Assembly (NCBI RefSeq): GCF_006704125.1
Contig: NZ_VIGH01000008.1
Span: 62,001 to 126,000 of the forward strand
DNA: 64,000 nucleotides
Source: Rhodococcus spelaei
GTDB taxonomy: Bacteria; Actinomycetota; Actinomycetes; Mycobacteriales; Mycobacteriaceae
Direction of reading: 5' to 3'
The notes beneath the pieces were generated by a model. The model did no database searches. It saw nothing but the letters and a program-made list of their open reading frames with translations, and was not told where the DNA came from. The first letter of the stretch is position 1. Each line of letters opens with the position of its first letter. This document shows, piece after piece, positions 37,995-45,622 of this stretch. The position numbers and the translations under genes were made by a program.

Positions 37995-39479
37995 TCATGG
38001 GGCCGCGAGCACGGCGGGCGGAATCCAGCGGCCGTCGAGCAGGGACTGTTCGGGCCAGTACATCCGCAGCAGCAGCGCGAAGTTGCCCGGTGGTGCGGGC
38101 AGCCAGTTGCAGAACTGTCCAGGCTGGGTGCTCGGATCCGGTTGGGCCGCTTGAATGTAGAACGTCAGTGATCCGTCCGGAGCGAAGCACGGGTCGTGGT
38201 TCTCGACCGTCGGAACCCCGAGCGCACCTCGGCCGACCGGATTCGCGAACAGCGTTCCGCCGGGCACGTTGTACAGGGTCACCGACCAGAACGCGCGGGG
38301 GTCGGCGGGCGGCATCGCACCTTTCGCGAAGTGCAGGGTGTAGTTGCGTGCTCCGCTCAGAGTCTGGCCCGTCACGTCGCTGAGGGCGCCGGCGTACACG
38401 GCGTCCGCGAAGTAGTTGGCTCCGTAGCCTCCGCGAGCGGTGGCCGCGCGGAGCAGGTACCGAGTGCCGTAGGAGCCCAGGTCGAGGGTCATGTTCCAGT
38501 TGGTGATCGTCGGGGACGTCCGCTTGGCCGCGGTGTCGACGAGTTGGTTGCCGGCCCGTGCGGCGTCCGTGAGTGCCTGGCGGGTGACGGGGTCGAGGCG
38601 GGTGATGTCGAACGGACTACCCGGGACGAGCCCGATCCGGGCGAACTCGGCAACCGCCGCGGCGTCGGCCGGCACCGGTGGATTCGACTGCCACTGCTGA
38701 GCGAACGTCGAGAAGAAAGTCCCGGCATCCATGGTGTCGATCTGCACGTAGGGCGCGGTCGTGTCCAGCCCCGGGTCGAATGCGACGTCGCTCGGCGGTC
38801 GGTAGGACGTGCCGTACTGGTGCAGCGGCGTCAATGTGTACCGGGACTGGATGTCCGCCACTGCGGCGAGGTCGGCCGGGGACCCGGTCGAGTAGGTGCG
38901 GCCGGCGATGAAGACCGTGTTGGTGGGGAAGCGGAAGACCTGGGTGAGCCCGGCCGGGAGCGGACCGGTCCAGTCCGGCCCGACGTAGGCGTAGTCGCCG
39001 GGTCCGGCGGCGGTGCGGGTGCCCGGCGAGTTCGCGATGACGTTCGTCCACGCGTCCATGGACTCCATCAGGAAGAAGCGTGAGCCCAGGTCGGGGAGGT
39101 GCAGGATGACCGGTTCTCGGCGCAGGTCGAGCCACGCGACCGAGTACGGCGTGTTCACGTTCGGCAGGACGATGTCGGTGGGGCCGGGGACCGGTACGCC
39201 GTTGTTCGAGAACTGATTGACCGGCGCACGGCCCTGCGTCGTCGTCGAGTTCGGCACGTTGGTCGCGACCCGTTCGGTCACACCCGTCATGACGAGGGGG
39301 TAGGCGTAGGTGTACGCCCGGATCCCGATCGCAAAGCAGGTGGCGTAGTCGCCGCACGGGGCTGCTGGTTGCGCTGTGGCGGGTGAGGCAGCCATGAGGA
39401 GTGCCACGACGCCGGATATCACCCAGGCGCCGTGCTGGAAGATTCGGTGGAGACCGTGCCTGTGATCCTGTGTGCCCAT
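37995..39479 (-). CDS. Secreted DUF1254/DUF1214 domain protein
   Basis: A 494-residue exported protein with a signal peptide in residues 1-37 (VISGVVALLMAASPATAQP). DUF1254 (about 55-175, AYTYAYPLVMTGVTE then PNVNTPYSVAWLD) and DUF1214 (about 350-470, FWSVTLYNVPGG) follow in the usual order. The family is widespread in soil bacteria but has no proven activity. Four Cys residues in the mature part could form disulfides. It shares no operon with its neighbours. Confidence 0.85.
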   Translation of the reverse strand: MGTQDHRHGLHRIFQHGAWVISGVVALLMAASPATAQPAAPCGDYATCFAIGIRAYTYAYPLVMTGVTERVATNVPNSTTTQGRAPVNQFSNNGVPVPGPTDIVLPNVNTPYSVAWLDLRREPVILHLPDLGSRFFLMESMDAWTNVIANSPGTRTAAGPGDYAYVGPDWTGPLPAGLTQVFRFPTNTVFIAGRTYSTGSPADLAAVADIQSRYTLTPLHQYGTSYRPPSDVAFDPGLDTTAPYVQIDTMDAGTFFSTFAQQWQSNPPVPADAAAVAEFARIGLVPGSPFDITRLDPVTRQALTDAARAGNQLVDTAAKRTSPTITNWNMTLDLGSYGTRYLLRAATARGGYGANYFADAVYAGALSDVTGQTLSGARNYTLHFAKGAMPPADPRAFWSVTLYNVPGGTLFANPVGRGALGVPTVENHDPCFAPDGSLTFYIQAAQPDPSTQPGQFCNWLPAPPGNFALLLRMYWPEQSLLDGRWIPPAVLAAP

Positions 39480-39593
39480 GTCGCCTCCAGGTCAACGGCA
39501 CCCATTCTAGAACCAGGCACCACGCGACGGGTCGGCATTGTGAGGTGGAGAGCTCGTGAGCGCGAGGCGCGGTGACTCGGAACGGCCGTCGGC

Positions 39594-41492
39594 TCAGAAC
39601 GGTGGCGGATCGTCGGCGTCTACAGGGGTGCCGGCGTCAGTGTTCGGCGCAGCGCGGGGTGGTCTGCGGTGGCTGGTGAGGGTCGGTGCGGGGGAGGCCG
39701 GGTCGGGGTGGCCGTGCGCGGTGGCGGGGAGAGTGACGGCGCGGGTGCCCGTAGTGGTGGAGGTCCAGAGCAGCGCGTGGCCGGTGGTCGCGGGGTTGCC
39801 GAGCGCGGTGGCGGTCCAGAAACCGAGGGTCTTGAGTTGGTGATGGAACGCGCAGAGGCATTGGAGGTTGGTGACGACGGTCCAGCCGCCGCGGATCGGG
39901 TCCCACTGGCGGAATTCGACGATGTGGTCGAGTTGGCATCCGGTCGCGGGTCGCTGGCAGCCCGGGAACCTGCAGTGGCCGTCGCGGGCGCGGACGAGTG
40001 CGGCGGTGGCGGCGTCGGGTCGGTAGGTCAGCGCGCCGGGGGGTGGTGTGAGAAGCCCGCCGTGTCCTTCGCGGATTCCGGTGACGAGCCCAGGGTCGGC
40101 ATCGACGGCGGCGAGGATGGCGTCGGCGATGGTGCCGACGCTGGCCGGTACCGCGGATGTGACTGCGGCCGGCGGCGCCACGATGGGTGGGAGGTATCCG
40201 GCGCGGCGGCGACTGCCTCGGGTGAGGAACGCGCGCACGCTGAATTGCGGTCTCGAACTGGTCGCGGCGGCTGCCAACGCCGGGGTGTCCACGCGCGTGC
40301 TGTCGTTGTCGTGGTTGTCGTGGTTGTCATGGCGGTCGTTGGGGTCGACGGCCACGGTCGGTTCGGTGTCGCCTGCGTTGCCTCCTGCAGAGGCGTCGCT
40401 GTTGTTGATGAGGCCGAGGTGTTCTGCGAGCTCGAGGGTTTCGGTGAGCAGCATCTGCCAGGTGCCGTCGGCGGCGAGTCTGTGTGCGAGATCTGGGGTT
40501 ATGGGCCCGTGGCCGTGGAGGTAAGCGGGTTCGGAGAGCAGGCCGAGCAGGGTTTCGACGGTGATGGTGATCTGGGTGAGGGGTGTGCGTCGACCGGGGA
40601 TGCCGTCGGGCCCGGTGGCGGTGCAGTCGTCGCGGCCGCATCCGCAGGTGAGGTGGCGTTCGCCGTGGACGAGGGCGAGGACGGTGTCGACGAGGGCGGT
40701 CTGGCGGCCGCGGTGGTCATGGGGGCAGAGGGTGGCGGCAATTTCGGTCAGCACCTGCATGATCTGTTCGGCTTCGTCGGGAGAGAGGCCGACCTCGATG
40801 CTGGACCACGTGCCGCGGGAGCGTTTGACGACCTTGCGGGCTTGGCGGAGGTCTTCGTCGCGGGCGGCGGCGGCCTCGTCGGGGGCGCGGAGCGTGATCA
40901 GTCGGGTGATGTCGGCGGCGAGGGGCCCCGGGGTCAGGTGGCGGGCGGCGGCAACGACCTCGGGTTCGAGTTCGGCGAGGGTGCCTGGTGTCAGCGAAGT
41001 GGTTTCGCGGCAGATGACCCGGACCCGGGCGAGGTCGAGGTCGCCGGCCTCGAACCGGTGCCGTGTTTCGGGTAGGCGGAGCCTGAGGTCCATGCCGATC
41101 TCGGCGTAGGTCTGGGCCATCGTCCGGGAGCAGCCGAGGCGGACGGAAATCTCTGCGATGGCGCCGTTGCCGCAGTCGACGATGTCGCCGGAGCCGAGCC
41201 GGACGTCGCGTTCGATCCAGTTCTCCCAGAGACGCGCGGCCCAGATGATCTTGCGGGCGGCGGCGCGGTTCTCGTCGCGGGCGTACTCGCTGATCGCGGT
41301 GAGAGTGGTGGTGTCAGAGAGAATTTCGGCGACGGCGCCTTCGATCCGTGAGTCCATTTCGGCGATCGCGTGGTCGCTGTGGACAGTCGTACGGAGGGGG
41401 TCGGGGTCGATGGTCACGTCGGTGAACACACGCCAGGACGACCCCTGCCCGGCGCGGGCAGTGGTGGCGCCTCGACCACGTGACTCGAACAT
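39594..41492 (-). CDS. DUF222 / HNH endonuclease protein (13E12 type)
   Basis: A 632-residue member of the REP13E12-like family. The large N-terminal DUF222 domain (about 60-330) is followed by a low-complexity Asp/His/Asn linker and a C-terminal HNH nuclease fold: CRFPGCQRP, CQLDHIVEFR and NLQCLCAFHHQLK, retaining the Cys zinc pairs and HH/N residues. These proteins occur in many copies in mycolata and are often linked to mobile or repeated loci, though their function is unsettled. The start (ATG 41492) is not well supported; a GTG at 41429 is an alternative. Confidence 0.85.
   Translation of the reverse strand: MFESRGRGATTARAGQGSSWRVFTDVTIDPDPLRTTVHSDHAIAEMDSRIEGAVAEILSDTTTLTAISEYARDENRAAARKIIWAARLWENWIERDVRLGSGDIVDCGNGAIAEISVRLGCSRTMAQTYAEIGMDLRLRLPETRHRFEAGDLDLARVRVICRETTSLTPGTLAELEPEVVAAARHLTPGPLAADITRLITLRAPDEAAAARDEDLRQARKVVKRSRGTWSSIEVGLSPDEAEQIMQVLTEIAATLCPHDHRGRQTALVDTVLALVHGERHLTCGCGRDDCTATGPDGIPGRRTPLTQITITVETLLGLLSEPAYLHGHGPITPDLAHRLAADGTWQMLLTETLELAEHLGLINNSDASAGGNAGDTEPTVAVDPNDRHDNHDNHDNDSTRVDTPALAAAATSSRPQFSVRAFLTRGSRRRAGYLPPIVAPPAAVTSAVPASVGTIADAILAAVDADPGLVTGIREGHGGLLTPPPGALTYRPDAATAALVRARDGHCRFPGCQRPATGCQLDHIVEFRQWDPIRGGWTVVTNLQCLCAFHHQLKTLGFWTATALGNPATTGHALLWTSTTTGTRAVTLPATAHGHPDPASPAPTLTSHRRPPRAAPNTDAGTPVDADDPPPF
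40302..40330 (-). repeat. Short tandem repeat coding (HDN)n in the HNH protein
   Basis: A 9-bp unit repeats about three times and encodes HDNHDNHDN in the linker between DUF222 and the HNH domain. Slippage-prone in principle, it does not disturb the frame. Confidence 0.8.
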
Positions 41493-41550
41493 GTGTACGA
41501 GTTTAGGTGGTACCTCTGACAGATTTGGCGTTACGGGTGAAATCGGATCT

Positions 41551-41591
41551 GTCGGGCAGCAGGGACCGGCGTCGCGGTCCCGCTGCCCGAC
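41551..41591 (-). terminator. Terminator after the DUF2236 gene
   Basis: A 17-bp stem (41551-41568 with 41575-41591) with one bulged A at 41561 and a 6-nt loop. Starts 8 bp beyond the DUF2236 stop at 41599. Confidence 0.8.
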
Positions 41592-41598
41592 CGCCCTG

Positions 41599-42510
41599 TC
41601 AGACCAGCGCGCGACCGGTGCGGATGCGCCACCGCAGGTCGGCCATCAGGAAGTTGTACGGGAACTCGCGGAGAACGCTCGGCAAGCGCCGGTTGACGGT
41701 GGCGATCACCTTCGTCATCCGATCGAATCGGCGCTGATCCCGACTCGTCCAGGTGTAGTGCATCTGGTCCCGGAACTCCTGTGGCAGAAAGCCTTTCGTG
41801 ATGAACAGGTTGAGTGGTCCGAGTAGCTTCGCGAGGACCGGGTGGGCGAAGCCGGCGCGGGCGATGATGTCGAGGTGCTCGCGAACGGCGTCGTCGATGG
41901 ACACCTTCTTCATCGCGTCGGTCCAGTACTCCTCGAACGCGTCCCGGTTCTCGGGCCACATCTCCTGCTTGACCTGAAGGGTGGTGCCGAACACTGCGCC
42001 ACGCTGGTAGTAGTACTCGCGCTCGGCGGGGCCGTACTCTCCGCGCAGAACGCGGTGGGTGTCCTCGAAGCCGCGGTAGATGCAGGCCGCGACCCACAGT
42101 TGGAGTTCCGGGTCGAACGCGTTGTACTGCACCGGGCTCTCGTCGGTGGAGCGGACCTGGGCGTGTGCGCGATTGACGCCGCGACGGAAGAGTCGCTTCT
42201 CCTCGTCGGTGCCCATCGCCGCGACCGCGAGGTAGGCGAGTGTGGTCCGGCTGCGTTTGATCGGGTGGTCGAACAGGCGACCGGACTCCACCTTGCTCTC
42301 CATGACTCCGTACCCGACGCCGGGCCACGAGAGCTGCATGATGACGTTCGCCGCGCCGGCCATCAGGGACACGCCGTCGACCTGGGCGAGCACGGGTCCG
42401 CCGTCGATTGCCCGCACTGTGCGGCTCCCGTTGGACGCGTCGCGATCGGATGTGGACTCGGTCGAATTGCTGTTCGTCGCGTCGCCGTCAGTCTGCGGTA
42501 CCACCGACAT
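41599..42510 (-). CDS. DUF2236 / MpaB-like oxygenase
   Basis: A 303-residue protein of the oxygenase MpaB / rubber oxygenase catalytic-domain family (DUF2236), haem-b proteins. MESKVESGRLFDHPIKR and the strongly conserved LAVAAMGTDEEK...VNRAHAQV (with the expected haem-ligand His) are present. No signal peptide is seen. The substrate is unknown; relatives cleave polyisoprene or catalyse fungal prenyl-chain oxidation. A TetR gene is divergently encoded 101 bp away with a shared palindrome, so inducible expression is likely. Confidence 0.88.
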   Translation of the reverse strand: MSVVPQTDGDATNSNSTESTSDRDASNGSRTVRAIDGGPVLAQVDGVSLMAGAANVIMQLSWPGVGYGVMESKVESGRLFDHPIKRSRTTLAYLAVAAMGTDEEKRLFRRGVNRAHAQVRSTDESPVQYNAFDPELQLWVAACIYRGFEDTHRVLRGEYGPAEREYYYQRGAVFGTTLQVKQEMWPENRDAFEEYWTDAMKKVSIDDAVREHLDIIARAGFAHPVLAKLLGPLNLFITKGFLPQEFRDQMHYTWTSRDQRRFDRMTKVIATVNRRLPSVLREFPYNFLMADLRWRIRTGRALV

Positions 42511-42567
42511 CTGCCCCTCCGGATTCCTCGTTCTGCACTCCCCGGCTTATCTGAACACGACCGTACT

Positions 42568-42579
42568 CACATATATGTG
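42568..42579. promoter_or_regulatory. Palindromic operator between DUF2236 and tetR
   Basis: CACATATATGTG is a perfect 12-bp palindrome 32 bp before tetR and 57 bp before the oxygenase gene. It is an A/T-rich island in a GC-rich gap and a likely TetR binding site controlling both genes. Confidence 0.6.
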
Positions 42580-42611
42580 CGCCGTCCAGGGGTCGGTGCG
42601 AGGATGTTTCC

Positions 42612-43250
42612 ATGTCGTCGGAGCGGGTCTACGCGGGGATGGAGGGTGATCAGCGGCGCGCCGAGCGCCGGGCGCAGTTGATCGAGGCGGGCCTGGATCT
42701 GCTCGGTGACGGCTCCTCGGGCGCAGCCTCGGGTCATGGGCGCAGCGAGGTGAGCCTGTCGGTCCGCGGAGTCTGCAAGCACGCCGGACTGGCGACGCGC
42801 TACTTCTACGAGAACTTCGACGACCGCGATGCGTTGGTGGTCGCCGTGTACGACCATGCGGTCGAGCGGATCGCCGAGGGCACGCTCCGGGCGGTCGCGC
42901 AGGCGCCGCGGAGTGAACGTGAGGTGGTCCGCGCCGGCGTCGCCCACATCGTCCGCGCCGTCACCGAGGATCCGCGCCTCGGCCGGCTCGTCTTCTCCGG
43001 ACCGGTGAATTCGGTACTGGCGCAGCGTCGTCTGGAGTCGGCCCGGATGTTCGCGGGGCTGACTACCGCCCAGGCGGCTGACTTCTACGAGCTGCCCGCG
43101 GGTCCGCACGTCGACGTGGTCGCGCACTTCGTCGTCGGCGGACTGGCCCAGGTGCTGACGGCCTGGCTGGACGGAACGGTCGACACCGAGGAGAGCGACC
43201 TCGTGGAGCGGTGCACCGAGCTGATGATCGCGGCCGCGGGCGTCCGCTAG
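42612..43250 (+). CDS. TetR-family regulator, divergent to DUF2236
   Basis: A 212-residue TetR-like regulator. The N-terminal DNA-binding domain is at about 17-75, with LSVRGVCKHAGLATRYFYENFDDRDAL as the helix-turn-helix region; the insert GDGSSGAASGHGRSE between its first and second helices is longer than usual. The C-terminal domain is helical. By arrangement it likely represses the DUF2236 oxygenase and itself through the palindrome at 42568-42579. Confidence 0.9.
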   Translation: MSSERVYAGMEGDQRRAERRAQLIEAGLDLLGDGSSGAASGHGRSEVSLSVRGVCKHAGLATRYFYENFDDRDALVVAVYDHAVERIAEGTLRAVAQAPRSEREVVRAGVAHIVRAVTEDPRLGRLVFSGPVNSVLAQRRLESARMFAGLTTAQAADFYELPAGPHVDVVAHFVVGGLAQVLTAWLDGTVDTEESDLVERCTELMIAAAGVR

Positions 43251-43269
43251 GAATCGCCGGGCCGCCCGG

Positions 43270-44523
43270 TCACTTCGCGGCCAGGGCTCCCGCCAGGACC
43301 GTTCCGGTGAGCTGACGCTGCCACGGCCGGGCCCCGCCGTCGGCGAGGATGCGCTCGATCGCGGCGGCCAGCTCGGCCTCGCTCTCGCCGGCATGGTCGG
43401 CCGGGACGAAGTCCCAGCACAACCGGCGCACAAGGTCGGGGGTGAGCAGATTCTCCACCGGCACGTGCACCTCCTCGCTGAGTGTCGTCATCGCCGCCCG
43501 TGCGGCGGCCAGACGGTCGGCGGCCTCGGGGTGCCTGCGCGACCACCGGTTGATCGGCGGCGGGCCGGTGAACGGCTGGGTCAGCGGCGGCAGCTCCGAA
43601 TCGGGCAGTGCGCGGGCGCGTTCGAGGGCGTCGAGCCATTGCCGGGAACTGCGACGCTGCCGCGGGCCGCCGAAGACGGGCAGCGCACGCAGGGCGTCGA
43701 TCGACTTCGGGTCGGCGCTCGCTGCCGCGACGATCGCGGAGTCGGGCAGCACCCGGCCGGGCGCGATGTCGCGCTTGCGCGCCACGGCGTCGCGGGCCTG
43801 CCAGAGCTCGCGGACCGCGGCCAGGGCGCGGGGTGTCTTGAGTGAATGGATCTGAGAGGTGCGCCGCCAGCGGTCGGGCTTCGGCTTGGGCGGACCGGCA
43901 AGTCGAATGTGCTCGAATTCCTGTGCGGCCCAGTCGGTCTTGCCCTGCGACTCGAGTACATCCGCCATCGCGGCACGCAACTCCAGCAGCACCTCGACGT
44001 CGAGTGCCGCGTAGTTCAGCCAGGACTCGGGCAGCGGACGGCTCGACCAGTCGGCGGCGCCGTGGCCCTTCTTCAGCTCCAGGCCGAGCATCCGTTCGAC
44101 GATCGCGGCCAGCCCGACCCGGTCGAAGCCGGCAAGTCGACCCGCGAGCTCGGTGTCGTAGAGCGCGGCCGGGCGCAGCCCGAGCTCGTCGAGCCCCGGC
44201 AGGTCCTGGTCGGCGGAGTGCAGTACCCACTCGAGCGGATTGATCACCTCGGCGAGCGGCGCGAGGTCGCCGGCGACCGGGATCGGGTCGATCAGGACGG
44301 TGCCCGCCCCGGCGCGGCGGAACTGCAGCAGGTACGCGCGGTTCGAGTACCGAAAGCCCGACGCGCGTTCGGCGTCGACGGCGAGGGGACCGGTGCCCCC
44401 GGCAAGTCGTTCGACCGCGTCGCCGAGCAGACGGCTGTTGTCGACGACCTCGGGCAGTCCGTCGGCCGGGGTGAGGAGCGGTTCGGCCGTGTGCGCGGGC
44501 ACCTGGTCGCTGACGTCAGACAT
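43270..44523 (-). CDS. rnd: Ribonuclease D family 3'-5' exonuclease
   Basis: A 417-residue RNase D (Rv2681). The DEDDy exonuclease domain covers about 35-205: VDAERASGF (Exo I, Asp and Glu), HSADQDLPGL (Exo II) and YAALDVEVLLEL (Exo III, Tyr and Asp). An HRDC domain follows at about 220-300 (ALAAVRELWQARDAVARKRD) and a second helical domain ends the protein. It trims structured RNAs such as tRNA precursors. It seems leaderless, with TAAAGT 8 nt before the ATG. Confidence 0.93.
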   Translation of the reverse strand: MSDVSDQVPAHTAEPLLTPADGLPEVVDNSRLLGDAVERLAGGTGPLAVDAERASGFRYSNRAYLLQFRRAGAGTVLIDPIPVAGDLAPLAEVINPLEWVLHSADQDLPGLDELGLRPAALYDTELAGRLAGFDRVGLAAIVERMLGLELKKGHGAADWSSRPLPESWLNYAALDVEVLLELRAAMADVLESQGKTDWAAQEFEHIRLAGPPKPKPDRWRRTSQIHSLKTPRALAAVRELWQARDAVARKRDIAPGRVLPDSAIVAAASADPKSIDALRALPVFGGPRQRRSSRQWLDALERARALPDSELPPLTQPFTGPPPINRWSRRHPEAADRLAAARAAMTTLSEEVHVPVENLLTPDLVRRLCWDFVPADHAGESEAELAAAIERILADGGARPWQRQLTGTVLAGALAAK

Positions 44524-44531
44524 GAACAGTG

Positions 44532-44537
44532 ACTTTA
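44532..44537 (-). promoter_or_regulatory. -10 element for leaderless rnd
   Basis: TAAAGT on the minus strand is followed by 8 nt and the rnd ATG at 44523. No ribosome site intervenes. Confidence 0.45.
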
Positions 44538-44643
44538 CGGCTCGTGGCCGTCAGCGCGTCGCACCTCACGTCCGGCAGGCGCGCCGACGGCGGCCGGCGG
44601 CGGGTGGCGCGCACGTTCATGCACGCCGAAGGCCCGATTAGGG

Positions 44644-44657
44644 TAGAACGGGTTTCA
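44644..44657. promoter_or_regulatory. Weak KstR-like box before the hydrolase
   Basis: TAGAACGGGTTTCA fits the KstR core pattern TnnAACnnGTTnnA, but the outer positions are not symmetric. It lies 39 bp before the GTG of the alpha/beta hydrolase and overlaps a TAGGGT -10-like hexamer (44639-44644). It is more convincing because a far better box lies 2.3 kb away in the same island. Confidence 0.4.
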
Positions 44658-44695
44658 GTTTTTTCGCTGTCGCTGCAGAGAGGAGGGTGTCCGTC

Positions 44696-45622
44696 GTGAA
44701 GCTTGCGACCGTGGCCCCAGTGGGGTCGGTGCCGCCCGGCTCGATGGTGGAGCTGCCCGGCCGCGGCAGCACCTACGTCATCGACACCGGACCCGTCCCG
44801 GCAGGGGTTCGGGGACAGCGGCCGACGCTTCTGCTCCTGCACGCGTTGGCCTGCACCGGCGCCCTGACCTGGTATCCGGCCATCGAGCAGCTCGCCGCCA
44901 AGGCCCGCGTCGTGGTCCTCGACCAGCGCTGGCACGGTCGCGGCATCCGCTCCGACCGGTTCACGCTGGAGGACTGCGCCGACGACGCGACGGCGCTCGC
45001 CGACGTGCTCGGCATCGACCGGTTCGTGGTGGTCGGCTACTCGATGGGCTCGCTGGTCGCCCAGCTCACCGCCCGCGCCCACCCGGACCGGGTCGCGGGG
45101 ATGGTGCTGTGCGCGGGGACCACCAGCTTCCGCCGCGGGGCACGCGAGCGGATCGCGCTCGATGCGCTCAACGCGTCGATGGGCGCCCTCAAGCCCGGCG
45201 CCGGCCCGATGCCCGCCGACGCCGAGACCCGACCCGCACGCGACCGAACCGGGCCGGATGCGCGCAGCCGCACTGAGTCGGATGCGCGCAGCCGCGCTGA
45301 GTCGGATGCGCGCAGCCGCGCGTGGGCCCTCGGGCAGTTCCGCTCGACCGCTCCCGGCGCCGTCGGCCGGGCGGTCGCCGAGATCGGCAAGTTCGACTCG
45401 TCGTCGTGGATTGCCGATCTCGACGTGCCCACCTCGGTGGTGGTCACCACGAAGGACCTGATCATCCCGCCGCGGCGGCAGCGCTGGATGGCCCGGCAGA
45501 TCGCCGGGGCCTCGACCTACGAGGTGGCGTCCGGGCACGCCTCCTGCGTGCTCGAGGCCGACACGTTCATTTCGGGTCTGCTGCCCGCGTGCGCTTCCGT
45601 GTCTTCGCGCGCGCTGCCTTGA
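44696..45622 (+). CDS. Alpha/beta hydrolase with DARSR repeat insert
   Basis: A 308-residue alpha/beta hydrolase of the 3-oxoadipate-enol-lactonase / lipase type. TLLLLHALACTGALTW is the oxyanion region, GYSMGSLVA the nucleophile elbow, TKDLIIPP supplies the Asp and SGHAS the His. The cap region holds an Arg/Ser/Asp-rich insert (about residues 180-210) made of three DARSR repeats. GTG 44696 is chosen because GAGGAGG ends 9 nt upstream; the earlier GTG 44687 abuts the ribosome site. Its last 56 bp overlap the convergent WS/DGAT gene. Confidence 0.85.
   Translation: MKLATVAPVGSVPPGSMVELPGRGSTYVIDTGPVPAGVRGQRPTLLLLHALACTGALTWYPAIEQLAAKARVVVLDQRWHGRGIRSDRFTLEDCADDATALADVLGIDRFVVVGYSMGSLVAQLTARAHPDRVAGMVLCAGTTSFRRGARERIALDALNASMGALKPGAGPMPADAETRPARDRTGPDARSRTESDARSRAESDARSRAWALGQFRSTAPGAVGRAVAEIGKFDSSSWIADLDVPTSVVVTTKDLIIPPRRQRWMARQIAGASTYEVASGHASCVLEADTFISGLLPACASVSSRALP
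45255..45319 (+). repeat. 24-bp tandem repeat inside the hydrolase
   Basis: Three copies of a 17-bp core (starting at 45255, 45279 and 45303) with period 24 bp, coding (T/A)ESDARSR. In frame, so it lengthens the cap loop by whole units. Confidence 0.9.
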
